Under the pieces are notes generated by a model, which worked only from the letters and a program-made list of their open reading frames with translations, was not told the DNA's origin and searched no databases. The position numbers and the translations under genes are program-made. From Eggerthella timonensis (GTDB taxonomy: Bacteria > Actinomycetota > Coriobacteriia > Coriobacteriales > Eggerthellaceae): 64,000 nucleotides of DNA. How positions within the stretch are numbered: the first letter of the stretch is position 1; every line of letters begins with the position of its first letter. Shown piece by piece: positions 37,901-45,907 of the stretch. Where the stretch lies: positions 558,001 to 622,000 of the forward strand of contig NZ_FXXA01000002.1 in NCBI RefSeq assembly GCF_900184265.1. Reading direction: 5' to 3'.

Positions 37901-38969
37901 CTTCGCACACGCTGTAACCATGGATGATGAAGCGGCAAAGCAATGGGGCACGGCGGTCGACCCCTGGAGCGTCCGGCATGCAGCTCAGTTCCCGGGATCG
38001 CTCAAATGGAACAACGGGATCAATCTAGAAAACGGTGTCAACGTATCGCTACAATCTTTCTATATGTCTCACCATTTCGTCCAGGAACATGATTTGGACA
38101 TGGCAGATGCCAACCGGTACTTGCCGTCCGCCGTTAAATTCAACGAGGTGTTCAGAGGCACGTATACGGGCAAGAGTGGAGAGGTTCAGTATGAAATAGA
38201 CAATGCCTACGTGTATTGTATGACGAAAGACGGCAACGGATACTATTCGGGGAACAACCATGGACAAGGTCTCTTTGGAGAGATAGACGGTGCTACGCTC
38301 AACAACATCGTGCTGACGATCTCTGGAAGCCAGGTTGTACTCAGCGGAGCTGGCCAGCAGTCGTTCGGATTGTTGGTCGGTTATGCTCAATCGAGCTTCA
38401 TCAACGATTGTGCTGTTGTGGGGCGACCTGATGCCGATGGCAACGAAGCAAGCCTGTTATTCAAATCTGCCAACCAGAGTCCCAATGGAATGGGCTGCCT
38501 CGTCGGGTATTTCAGCGGTTCTCAGATGTATCGCTCGCGCGTCGAACAGGTCGAGTGGGCGTATAGTCGAATGAAGGATGAAGACTGGGGAGACACCGTG
38601 AAGATCGGAGGACTCGTCGGTAGCTCCACGGGTTCGAGCCTTTACGCGTGCTCTATTGAAGATTCGGTTTTCAAAGTGGTTCGAAAGACGTCGTATTCTG
38701 CATCCAAAGACGGGCTTTTGTTTGGCGGCTTCATCGGGTACGCGGTTGGTTCGCAGGTATATAACGAGAACCTGAACCATCCGAAGCTGTCCGGCATCAC
38801 CCTGAGACTGGCTGCGGATCTAAACGAGAAGGGCTTTTCGGCAGGAAGTCTGGCCGGTAAATCGGATGTGCCGTTCGCTCCCATCGACTGGAAACCGGAA
38901 AAAGCGTGGTACCAAATCGGCGAAGGCGAGCTTGTACCTTTCGATGCCACGTATGTGGGAAAGTCTTAG
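34983..38969 (+). CDS. Giant type IV pilin-like adhesin (class III signal, GLUG-like C-terminus)
   Basis: About 1,328 residues. It begins with a perfect type IV prepilin leader: MTDRVKHTAG^FTLAELMMSIAII with Glu at +5 and a 20-residue hydrophobic helix. Ordinary pilins are 120-200 residues, so the ~1,280-residue passenger is exceptional. It includes a Flg_new/InlB-like repeat near 780-840 (YEFSGWTTSD...LSATYAKKE) and, in the last 250 residues, four GLUG-like turns (FGLLVGY, GCLVGYFSGSQ, GGLVGSSTGSS, GGFIGYAVGSQ). First gene of the pilus operon. It probably caps or decorates the pilus as an adhesin (inference). Confidence 0.82.
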   Translation: MTDRVKHTAGFTLAELMMSIAIILVLAAIAIPSFMTAQNNMRMVELNSAAQSIANAAQTQMTAKKVSGTWMDLVRDGDNYKSDFPVARLAQTDTNVRLMTAATARSQGIAPSLSIDDTVRNADYIIEFDASTASVTRVFYSDGKSGFFGTSTPADGAVLTYYTANGAAPDDQDRRLRNNPMVGYYEGTPAGATSEVALRNPVIWVDEKTGCLMIQDPNISEDGSAGSTNATVRIENTTQGVSFVLSGLSKEASTLSVSDDEGTDAFGLSGSEASDVVVLVGRDGVAPGNVYSIDLNKLSDKATAKGSDTLKGIFAKCQRNDDLKVQVELQDSQRPCVPAKAAANIKWPESVGKLTFMVTNPYSEAVKADEAADDNASDGDGESQASPYKEPVVLVTDDTGDPAVGKDVMQLSEDMDHYLRRTDANAKLKSENAQAAYQSYKGASVPSSSVRNDSTFRFQATVGSYNQHEYQIWELWLKRADNGEMMRVGYLNGDAWEWAKFTQAGVQYDYAPLNECFTWYDKNGTSYNSIAGMDTDELGIVTVAFNASAFYNTASTYPGLQIADEDDNAMLYVRTAPRSSEVQAYFTSLSKSDTQGQGSDLVASFLKSGTDQTSSRGTNPSSTSARAAFEGEFGASSSDVSWVVTSQIEAGFEQGTSYLNKGANVRVYYSIAPAIGFKNIREYGGGQNDQYLSGVRSTRMTQVALWLFRGESFDALEAMPEALLKNENDFEYTCRSGSNYDFKLTTLEDFRFYRVLSYYDDDAKTKLDYPDQYVPHVLVDDGDVATIQSLPNKEDEDYIYEFSGWTTSDTKDGVGSVACAAGDLVGAYVEQLNQKGTKLSATYAKKEKPKTTLGLVYLEFDQDGNVSGSYGYTDYRDGSEPLRGLGFDNQIADWGYFLLVPADTPFGQIEIKGSIGPNSFAKGEVIAIGDALYYAYRIKTENVSDSLRSQRYLSLGVSLKKTDLSATFYLNVNFAHAVTMDDEAAKQWGTAVDPWSVRHAAQFPGSLKWNNGINLENGVNVSLQSFYMSHHFVQEHDLDMADANRYLPSAVKFNEVFRGTYTGKSGEVQYEIDNAYVYCMTKDGNGYYSGNNHGQGLFGEIDGATLNNIVLTISGSQVVLSGAGQQSFGLLVGYAQSSFINDCAVVGRPDADGNEASLLFKSANQSPNGMGCLVGYFSGSQMYRSRVEQVEWAYSRMKDEDWGDTVKIGGLVGSSTGSSLYACSIEDSVFKVVRKTSYSASKDGLLFGGFIGYAVGSQVYNENLNHPKLSGITLRLAADLNEKGFSAGSLAGKSDVPFAPIDWKPEKAWYQIGEGELVPFDATYVGKS

Positions 38970-38976
38970 GGAACCA

Positions 38977-39642
38977 TTGACCTGGAAAAAACGAACATAC
39001 CGCTTGAAAGAAGACACCTCTGGCGCCTCCATCGTCATTGCACTGGTATTCTTCCTGATCTGCGGGATCGTCGGCTCCGTCGTAGTGACGGCCGCCTCGG
39101 TGCAGGCGAAATCGGTGCAGACGCATAAGGAGCTGCAGCAGGACGAATACGCCATGCAATCGGCTGCGGAGCTGGTGGCCGATCAGTTGGGCGGCTCGGA
39201 GGAGATCGAGGAAACCGTCAACGGCACCGTGAACACGGTCAGGAAGAACGCGGTGACGATCGGCGTCAGCTACAACGGCGAAGCGCCCGTTGCGGATGTG
39301 TCCCAGGTGCGCACGCAGTTGGGGAAGAGCTTCTGGAGCAAGGAGCGAACCGAGAGCATTCTGGTCCAGTCTGCCGATTACATCATCGGAAAACCTGGGG
39401 CGAGCAGCATAGAGATCAAACCGCCTCAAGGCACGAAGCCGGTGTATGCCACGCTCGTGGTGGACACCGATCTGAATATCACGGTGAACATGTCTCTTGA
39501 TAAGAGTTTTTCTGCAGCTTCTCCTTACAACATGAGGGTGTTCATCCAGTGCACGCCGTCCTACGACATCGACGGAAAGCTGGTACGGTTCTCCTACGGC
39601 GACAACACGGTCATAGAGAAAGCGACGGGAGGGGGCTCATGA
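38977..39642 (+). CDS. Minor pilin-like protein (PilX/ComG-type)
   Basis: About 221 residues. A basic N-terminus (WKKRTYRLKEDTSG) leads to one hydrophobic helix, ASIVIALVFFLICGIVGSVV, as in PilX-like minor pilins; the +5 Glu is missing. The rest is a soluble alpha/beta domain (KTVNMSLDKS-type strands near the end). A TTG at 38977 preceded by TAGGGA is preferred; ATG 38953 is an alternative without Shine-Dalgarno. It overlaps the next gene by 4 bases. Confidence 0.7.
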   Translation: MTWKKRTYRLKEDTSGASIVIALVFFLICGIVGSVVVTAASVQAKSVQTHKELQQDEYAMQSAAELVADQLGGSEEIEETVNGTVNTVRKNAVTIGVSYNGEAPVADVSQVRTQLGKSFWSKERTESILVQSADYIIGKPGASSIEIKPPQGTKPVYATLVVDTDLNITVNMSLDKSFSAASPYNMRVFIQCTPSYDIDGKLVRFSYGDNTVIEKATGGGS

Positions 39643-39998
39643 TTCGTCGAGCGCGCGAGGTCGCGCACGCCAAGCTTTCCGACGAGCGTGGAGACTCCAT
39701 GGTCGAGGCCCTCGTCGCCATCCTCATAGCCGTGCTCGGCGCCACGATGCTTGCGACGATGGTCATGGCGTCGGTGAGCGTAACTGCGAAGAGCGAGCAA
39801 GAGCTGAGCGGTGCGCTCACCGCCGAATCGAACTTGTACGATGGAGGAACGCCGGGCAAGGTCGCGGTGCTCGTTCCCGATACCTTCAACTTCGACTTGA
39901 GCGATTGCGAAGTCGACGTCCTCCTGTTCAGCTCGGGAGAGTATTCCGCGTATTCGACCGACGATCAGCCGGCCGTTTCCGGGGAGGCGGGTTCGTGA
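39639..39998 (+). CDS. Minor pilin-like protein (PilV-type)
   Basis: About 119 residues. Prepilin leader ending ...SDERG^DSMVEALVAILIAVLGATM, with Glu at +5 and a hydrophobic helix; MVEALVA is typical of PilV/ComGD-type minor pilins. The ATG overlaps the upstream stop (ATGA), and GGGAGGGGG serves as Shine-Dalgarno. Short globular part rich in Ser/Asp. Confidence 0.78.
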   Translation: MIRRAREVAHAKLSDERGDSMVEALVAILIAVLGATMLATMVMASVSVTAKSEQELSGALTAESNLYDGGTPGKVAVLVPDTFNFDLSDCEVDVLLFSSGEYSAYSTDDQPAVSGEAGS

Positions 39999-40516
39999 GG
40001 AGTTGCAACGCAAAAGGGATACGCCTTCTTCTTGCCTCCCGTCTGCGCGACACGCGGGGGTTCATGATCGCTGAGCAGCTGATCAGCATCATCTTCATCG
40101 GGCTGCTGTGCGTCGCGGTGACCGCGGGGCTCGGGGCCGCGATGAGCTCGTACAGCCGCATCACCTTGCAGACGCAGGCCGACGCGCTGCTGTCGCAGGC
40201 GGTGGAGCAGGTAAGCGACGAGCTGGTGTACGCGTTGGAGGTGGAGGGCGACGGGGTTCAGTCGGACGGCAATCCGCTGTACTTCACGAGTGCTACGCGA
40301 CACGAGACGGCCGTGCTTCAAACGCGAGAAGATGGGATTTGGCTGAATTGCAGTGCAGCGGCTCGTCTTGCCTCGACCAAGGACGGTCTCACGCCTCAGC
40401 TTGCTAGCCTTTCGTACGACGCAGCTGCTGGCACCTGGTCGTTCCGCATAACCGTACAATCGGGCAGCTCCACGCTTGCCGACACCACCATGACCGTGAA
40501 GAGGATAGGATCGTAG
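39995..40516 (+). CDS. Minor pilin-like protein (PilW/ComGF-type)
   Basis: About 173 residues from GTG 39995, which overlaps the previous stop (GTGA), with GGGGAGG upstream. Leader ...RLRDTRG^FMIAEQLISIIFIGLL has Glu at +5. The globular region (QTQADALLSQAVEQVSDELVYAL; ETAVLQTREDGIWLNC; TWSFRITVQSGSS) matches the size and layout of PilW-like minor pilins. The next gene, pilB, starts right after the stop. Confidence 0.78.
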   Translation: MRSCNAKGIRLLLASRLRDTRGFMIAEQLISIIFIGLLCVAVTAGLGAAMSSYSRITLQTQADALLSQAVEQVSDELVYALEVEGDGVQSDGNPLYFTSATRHETAVLQTREDGIWLNCSAAARLASTKDGLTPQLASLSYDAAAGTWSFRITVQSGSSTLADTTMTVKRIGS

Positions 40517-42223
40517 ATGGCCCATAAACGTTTGGGAGACGTGTTGATCGACGCGGGCCTCATCACCGAGGACCAGCTGGGTCACGCCCTGAAGCAGCAG
40601 AAGGAGACGAAGCGCCGCCTGGGCGACGAGCTTATCGCCGAAGGTGTCATCACGGAAGCGGGCCTCATCGAGGCGCTGCAGATGCAGCTGGGCGTGGAGT
40701 TCATCGATCTGTCGGCGATCGACCTCGACCCCGACATGAGCCGCGTGATCTCGAAGAACGTCGCGCGTCAGTACAACGTCGTTCCCGTGCGCACCACGCC
40801 GGACGAGGTGTGCCTCGCCATGAGCGACCCGCTGAACTTCATGGCCATCGAAGCGGTGAAGAACGCCACGCGCAAACGCGTCGTCCCCATGGTGGCCACG
40901 CAAGACTCGCTGATGCGCGCCATCATGACGCTGTACGGCAACGAGGGCGCCGCGCGCGCCATCGAGGAGATGAAGCGCGACGCGCGCGCTACGGGTTCCG
41001 ACGACGCGGCGGCCGGCTCGTTCCAAACCTCCACGCTGGGAGACGACGCCGACGCGCAGTCCGCCCCTACGGTTCGCCTCGTGAACAGCATCATCGAACG
41101 CGCCGCCACCGAGCGCGCGAGCGATATCCACCTCGAGCCGCGCGAAGCAGACCTGCATGTGCGTATGCGCATCGACGGCGTGCTGCGCACGATCCTCACC
41201 GTGCCGAAGGAACTGCAAGCCTCGGTCATCTCGCGCCTCAAGATCATGGGCGGCATGAACACCTCGGAGCGTCGCGTGCCCCAGGACGGCCGCGCCAACA
41301 TCCGCCTCAAGAAGCAGGACATCGACCTGCGTATCAACACGTTGCCCACCATCCATGGCGAGACGGTGGTCATTCGTCTGCTCGACAAGAGCGAAGCGTT
41401 GTTCGACCCCAAAGGCATCGGTCTGGAAGGCGACAACCTCGACAAGTACCAGCGCCTCATCGGCGCGAACAACGGCATGGTGCTGATCGTCGGCCCCACG
41501 GGCTCGGGCAAGAGCTCCACGATGTACACGATGATCCGCCAGCTGAACACCGACTCGGTGAACCTCGTCACGCTGGAAGACCCCGTCGAGTACAACATCG
41601 ACGCGGTGAACCAGGTGCAGATCAACGAGAAGACGGGCATGACCTTCGCCAGCGGCCTGCGCGCGATTCTGCGCCAGGACCCCGATATCGTGGCGGTCGG
41701 CGAAATCCGCGACGGCGAGACGGCTGAGATCGCCATGCGCGCCGCCATCACCGGACACCTCGTGCTGTCGACCGTGCACACCTACGATGCTGCGTCCACC
41801 ATCGACCGCCTCATCGACATCGGCGTCGAACCGTACCTCATCGCCAGCGGCGTGCGCGGCGTCATCTCCCAGCGTCTCGTTCGCAAGGTGTGCCCGCATT
41901 GTCGTGAGGAGTATCGTCCCGATGCTGAAGAGTTCGACGCGATCGGGCTGCCGTACGATCCTTCCGTCAAGTTCTTCCGCGGAGCCGGGTGCCCCATGTG
42001 CTTCGGCACGGGGTACCGCGGGCGCACGGGCGTGTTCGAGATACTCGTCATCGACCGTGCGCTGCGCGGCCACATCACGGGCGGCGCCACGCGCGAAGAG
42101 CTGAAGGACGCCATCGATCGCACGGGCTCGTTCAAGACGATGGAGGATAGCTGCCGCGAATTGGTGCTGTCCGGCGTCACCACCGTCGAAGAGGCCCGCA
42201 AGACCATCACGGCGCTGGAATAG
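40517..42223 (+). CDS. pilB: Type IV pilus assembly ATPase PilB with MshEN c-di-GMP-binding domain
   Basis: About 568 residues. Residues 4-56 form a textbook MshEN tandem: RLGDVLIDAGLITEDQ...ALKQQ and, five residues later, RLGDELIAEGVITEAG...ALQMQ, matching the RLGxxLxxxG...Lxx(A)LxxQ consensus that binds cyclic di-GMP. The ATPase has Walker A GPTGSGKSSTMYTM, Asp box TLEDPVEYNID, Walker B ILRQDPDIVAVGEIRDGETAE and a four-Cys zinc motif (CPHC...CPMC). It drives pilus extension. Three GGDEF/EAL proteins are nearby. Confidence 0.93.
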   Translation: MAHKRLGDVLIDAGLITEDQLGHALKQQKETKRRLGDELIAEGVITEAGLIEALQMQLGVEFIDLSAIDLDPDMSRVISKNVARQYNVVPVRTTPDEVCLAMSDPLNFMAIEAVKNATRKRVVPMVATQDSLMRAIMTLYGNEGAARAIEEMKRDARATGSDDAAAGSFQTSTLGDDADAQSAPTVRLVNSIIERAATERASDIHLEPREADLHVRMRIDGVLRTILTVPKELQASVISRLKIMGGMNTSERRVPQDGRANIRLKKQDIDLRINTLPTIHGETVVIRLLDKSEALFDPKGIGLEGDNLDKYQRLIGANNGMVLIVGPTGSGKSSTMYTMIRQLNTDSVNLVTLEDPVEYNIDAVNQVQINEKTGMTFASGLRAILRQDPDIVAVGEIRDGETAEIAMRAAITGHLVLSTVHTYDAASTIDRLIDIGVEPYLIASGVRGVISQRLVRKVCPHCREEYRPDAEEFDAIGLPYDPSVKFFRGAGCPMCFGTGYRGRTGVFEILVIDRALRGHITGGATREELKDAIDRTGSFKTMEDSCRELVLSGVTTVEEARKTITALE

Positions 42224-42261
42224 CGATCACGACCACCTCCCTTTGAGTGAAGGATTTTTTC

Positions 42262-43317
42262 ATGAACGTAGAACAGATCATCGACCTGGCGCATCAAGTG
42301 AACGCGTCCGACGTGCACCTCGTGTGCGGGCTGCCCGTGAAGTTCCGCGTGGGCGGTCGCCTCATGGATGCGGGCGTCGACGGGGACGTACCGCTTGCGC
42401 ACGAGGACTGCGAGCAGCTGGCACGCGAGCTGGCCGGCGACGATTTCGATCGCATCAAACGCATCGGCGAGCTCGACCGCGCCGAGACGATCGCGGGCGT
42501 GCGCGTGCGCATCAACCTGTTCCGCCAGCAGGGGCACGTGAGCGCGGCCCTGCGCTTGCTGTCCGATCGCATTCCGGCGCTCGAAACGCTCGGATTGCCG
42601 CCGGCGGTCATGGAGTTCCCCAACATCCAACGCGGTATCGTGGTGGTGACGGGCGAAACCGGCAGCGGCAAATCGACGACGCTCGCGGCGCTCATCGACA
42701 GCATCAACCACACGCGCGCCGAGAACATCATCACGATGGAAGACCCTATCGAGTACATCTACACGCCTGATCGATCCATCATCTCGCAGCGCGAGGTGGG
42801 TCAGGACACGGAAAGCTACCACCATGCTCTGCGCGCGGTGCTGCGCGAGGATCCCGACATCATCCTCATCGGCGAGATGCGCGACCTCGACACCATCCAG
42901 ACGGCGCTGACCGCGGCCGAGACGGGCCACTTCGTGCTGGCGACGCTGCACACGAAGTCGGCCGCCGACTCCATCGACCGCATGGTGGACGTGTTTCCCG
43001 AAGGCTTGCAGCGCCAGGTGCGCATGCAATTGTCCACGACGCTCGTGGCCGTGCTGTCGCAACAGCTGTTGCCGCGTCGCGACGGCATGGGACGCTCGCT
43101 GGCTTGCGAGCTCATGATGGTGACGCCCGCCATCCGCAACCTCATTCGCGAGGGCAAGACTCCGCAGATCGCCAGCGCTTTGGCAACGTCGGCCGCCGCT
43201 GGCAGCGTGACCATGGACAATGCGTTGATCGCGCTTGCGCGCAACCGCGAGATCGCGTCCGATACCGCCATCGCCGCCGCTCATGACGTCGACTACGTGA
43301 GAAAGAACCTCCGCTGA
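42262..43317 (+). CDS. pilT: Type IV pilus twitching ATPase PilT
   Basis: About 351 residues. Walker A GETGSGKSTTLAALID, Asp box TMEDPIEYIYTP, Walker B REDPDIILIGEMRDLDTI, and the AIRNLIREGKTPQI segment (compare AIRNLIREGK of PilT) together identify the retraction motor. ATG 42262 with AAGGA at seven bases is preferred over an in-frame GTG at 42247. Its stop overlaps the pilC start. Confidence 0.93.
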   Translation: MNVEQIIDLAHQVNASDVHLVCGLPVKFRVGGRLMDAGVDGDVPLAHEDCEQLARELAGDDFDRIKRIGELDRAETIAGVRVRINLFRQQGHVSAALRLLSDRIPALETLGLPPAVMEFPNIQRGIVVVTGETGSGKSTTLAALIDSINHTRAENIITMEDPIEYIYTPDRSIISQREVGQDTESYHHALRAVLREDPDIILIGEMRDLDTIQTALTAAETGHFVLATLHTKSAADSIDRMVDVFPEGLQRQVRMQLSTTLVAVLSQQLLPRRDGMGRSLACELMMVTPAIRNLIREGKTPQIASALATSAAAGSVTMDNALIALARNREIASDTAIAAAHDVDYVRKNLR

Positions 43318-44525
43318 TGCCCACCTTCACCTACACTGGAATGACGGCCGCCGGCGACCGCGTGGACGGCGTCGTCGAGGCCTTCGATGAGATCGAGGCC
43401 ATGGAGCGCGCTCGCGAGCAGTGCCGTATCGTGCAAAGCGTCAAGCCCGTGCGCGAGGGCAAGAACTTGCTGGCCATGGACATTACGAAGCCGAAGGCCA
43501 AGCAGAAGAACCTCGCCATCATGTGCGCCCAGTTCGCCACCATCCTGAACGCCGGACTCGCCATTTCGCGCGCGACGTCGTTGGTGGCCGACCAAACCAA
43601 CGACAAGTACCTGAAACGCGTGCTGTCGGAAGTGGCCGAAGACGTGTCGGCGGGCCACGGCCTGGCCGAAAGCTTCCAGAACAAGGGCGAGAACCTCCCG
43701 CGCGTGTTCATCGAGACGGTGCGCGCCGGCGAGGAAAGCGGTCATTTGCCCGAGAGCTTCGAGCGCCTGCACGGCTATTACGACAAGCGGGCGAAAGTGC
43801 AGGCGAAGGTGCAGGGCGCGATGACGTACCCCATCTTCGTGGCGATCATCGCCGTGGTGGTGATCGCGGTCATGATGGTGATGGTGATCCCTTCGATGAC
43901 GGGGATGATCTCGTCGCTGGGCGCGGACACGCCGGCCATGACTCAATTTTTGATTGATGCTTCGAATTTCGTCACGAACAATATTCTGATCATTGTCGTG
44001 GTCATCGCGCTTATCATCGTGGGCGTCAAGTTGTTCAGCAACACGGAGCAAGGAAAAACGACGTTCGCCGTCATGAAGCTGAAGCTGCCGGTTCTGGGCG
44101 TCGTAGGCGTGTATTCGGGCGCCGCTCAGTTTGCGAACACGATGTCGATGCTGGTTGCGGCGGGTCTGCCGATCACGCGCGCCGTTGCCATCACGTCGCG
44201 CGTGATGAGCAATCATGTGCTATCGCGCGAGGTGGGACGCATGGAAGCCGGTCTGGAGGAGGGTCGCTCGCTTGGCGAGGGGCTTGAGGCGAGCACGTAT
44301 CTGCCGCGCACGCTCATCGAGATGACCGTCGTCGGCGAGCAAACCGGCGAACTTGAAAGCACGCTGGAAACCATGGGCGTGTTCTACGACGACGAGACGC
44401 AGCGCGTGACCGACAAAGCGCTCGCGCTCATGGAGCCGGCCCTGCTCGTGCTGATGGCGCTGTTTGCGGGATTCATCGTTATTGCGCTGTATTTGCCGAT
44501 GTTTTCGTTGTATGCTGCCATGTAA
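43317..44525 (+). CDS. pilC: Type IV pilus inner-membrane platform protein PilC
   Basis: About 402 residues. Two T2SSF domains. The first has FATILNAGLAISRAT and a span near 180-200 (FVAIIAVVVIAVMMVMVI); a middle span follows (NNILIIVVVIALIIVGVKLF); the second has NTMSMLVAAGLPITRAV and MTVVGEQTGELESTL; a final span is LLVLMALFAGFIVIALYLPM. It starts at the ATG overlapping the pilT stop. It is the membrane hub for PilB and PilT. Confidence 0.93.
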   Translation: MPTFTYTGMTAAGDRVDGVVEAFDEIEAMERAREQCRIVQSVKPVREGKNLLAMDITKPKAKQKNLAIMCAQFATILNAGLAISRATSLVADQTNDKYLKRVLSEVAEDVSAGHGLAESFQNKGENLPRVFIETVRAGEESGHLPESFERLHGYYDKRAKVQAKVQGAMTYPIFVAIIAVVVIAVMMVMVIPSMTGMISSLGADTPAMTQFLIDASNFVTNNILIIVVVIALIIVGVKLFSNTEQGKTTFAVMKLKLPVLGVVGVYSGAAQFANTMSMLVAAGLPITRAVAITSRVMSNHVLSREVGRMEAGLEEGRSLGEGLEASTYLPRTLIEMTVVGEQTGELESTLETMGVFYDDETQRVTDKALALMEPALLVLMALFAGFIVIALYLPMFSLYAAM

Positions 44526-44585
44526 GTTTATCGGCACCCCGGGGTGTGCATAAACAAAAAGTTTACGTTGGGGAAAGGAACGAGA

Positions 44586-45011
44586 GTGAAAGAGATGATT
44601 AAGAGGGTGCGCGAAGATCGCGGCGGCTTCACGCTGGCCGAGCTGCTGATCGTTGTTGCGATCGTGGCCGTGCTCGTGGCAATTGCGGTACCGGTGTTCT
44701 CGGGTGCAATGGGTAGCGCCAATGAGGCTGTTGGGCAGTCGGCGGTCCGCTCTGTGAAAGCGGAAGCCATATCGGCGTATCTACTTGACAAGAGTATTAC
44801 GGACAAAACCCAATCGCAAGCCTTCTATGCAACGGTCAACAAAGACGGATCGGTAACGAACCTCACCAAGGGGACCTCGTCTGCCGATAACTCTTTCGGT
44901 GAAACTGATGATGCGGCATCAATTGGTGCGGAGATTGCGAAAGGCTCGGCAATTATCAACGTGACAGTTACTGGACAGAACGTCGCTCCTGATCCCACCC
45001 CTGCGGGCTAA
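44586..45011 (+). CDS. Major type IV pilin-like protein
   Basis: About 141 residues. Leader MKEMIKRVREDRGG^FTLAELLIVVAIVAVLVAIA, with Glu at +5, followed by VPVFSGAMGSANEAVGQSAVRSVKAEAISAYL and a short Ser/Thr-rich globular part (ADNSFGETDDAASIG...IINVTVTGQNV). GTG 44586 sits six bases after AAAGGAA; ATG 44595 is also possible. Size, leader and place next to the prepilin peptidase make it the best candidate for the main pilus subunit. It lacks the Cys pair of many Gram-negative pilins. Confidence 0.85.
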   Translation: MKEMIKRVREDRGGFTLAELLIVVAIVAVLVAIAVPVFSGAMGSANEAVGQSAVRSVKAEAISAYLLDKSITDKTQSQAFYATVNKDGSVTNLTKGTSSADNSFGETDDAASIGAEIAKGSAIINVTVTGQNVAPDPTPAG

Positions 45012-45872
45012 GTGACCATCCCTTTTGCAGCATTCTCACCTGTTCAGGCGGCGGTCCTTCTTGGGATCGCCGCCCTGCTCGGTGCTTGCTTGGGGAGCTT
45101 TGTGAATTGCTTGGCGTGGCGGCAGGCAAACGGCGAAAGCGTGTTGGCCGGCCGCAGCCATTGCGTCTCGTGCGGGCACGTGCTGGGCGCGCTCGACCTT
45201 GTCCCCGTCGTCTCGTGGCTCGCGCTGCGCGGTCGATGCCGTCATTGCGGGCAGCGGGTGAGCCCGCGCTACGTTGTCGTCGAAGTGCTCATGGCCGTGC
45301 TGTTCGCGGCGCTGATCGTGCGCTACGGGGTGTCCGTACAGACGGCGGCGTACCTGGTGCTCGTCTGCATTCTCATGGCGGTAGCCCTCATGGACCTGGA
45401 CACGTACACCATCCCCAATGGGTTCGTAGTAGCGGGGTGCGCGCTGTGGCTGATCACCATCTGGTTCATCCCGGTGCCGCGCGCCGATGCGTTCTCGGTG
45501 GGCAGCCTGTTCGCCGCTTGGGTTCATCCGGGCGGAGCAGTGGCGCTCGATGGCATCGTGGGTGCTGTCGGCGTGGCGGGCGGGGTGCTGTTGCTGTCGC
45601 TCGTGTTCGACATGGTGACGAAGCGCTCATCGCTGGGCGGCGGCGATGTGAAGCTGCTGTTCATGGTGGGATTGTTCTTGGGATTGGCAGGGTCGATGCT
45701 CAACCTGCTGGTTGCATGCGTGATGGGGTTGGCGTTCGCAGTTGCTCGGGGGTTTTCCGACGAAAACATCCGAACAAAGGCGATCCCGTTCGGGCCGGCC
45801 ATCGCGGCGGCGACGGTGTTCACGTTGCTGGCGGGGCCGACCATCCTCACGTGGTACGCGGGGTTGTTCTGA
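45012..45872 (+). CDS. pilD: Prepilin peptidase / methyltransferase (PilD/ComC type)
   Basis: About 286 residues, GTG start directly after the pilin stop. The N-terminal methylase domain has GSFVNCLAWR and two CxxC pairs (CVSCGHVLGALDLVPVVSWL; CRHCGQRVSPRY). The A24 aspartic peptidase carries MDLDTYTIPN and LGGGDVKLLFMVGLFLG, both active-site Asp segments intact. Eight or so membrane spans. It would cleave all prepilins of this operon. Confidence 0.92.
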   Translation: MTIPFAAFSPVQAAVLLGIAALLGACLGSFVNCLAWRQANGESVLAGRSHCVSCGHVLGALDLVPVVSWLALRGRCRHCGQRVSPRYVVVEVLMAVLFAALIVRYGVSVQTAAYLVLVCILMAVALMDLDTYTIPNGFVVAGCALWLITIWFIPVPRADAFSVGSLFAAWVHPGGAVALDGIVGAVGVAGGVLLLSLVFDMVTKRSSLGGGDVKLLFMVGLFLGLAGSMLNLLVACVMGLAFAVARGFSDENIRTKAIPFGPAIAAATVFTLLAGPTILTWYAGLF

Positions 45873-45907
45873 CAAGATATGCAGCGGGCTGAAAGGAAAC
45901 GCGCCGC

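Noticed and set aside
44534-44545. CACCCCGGGGTG palindrome between pilC and the pilin
   Set aside because: Short, no T tract; possibly a processing hairpin, but nothing supports a function.
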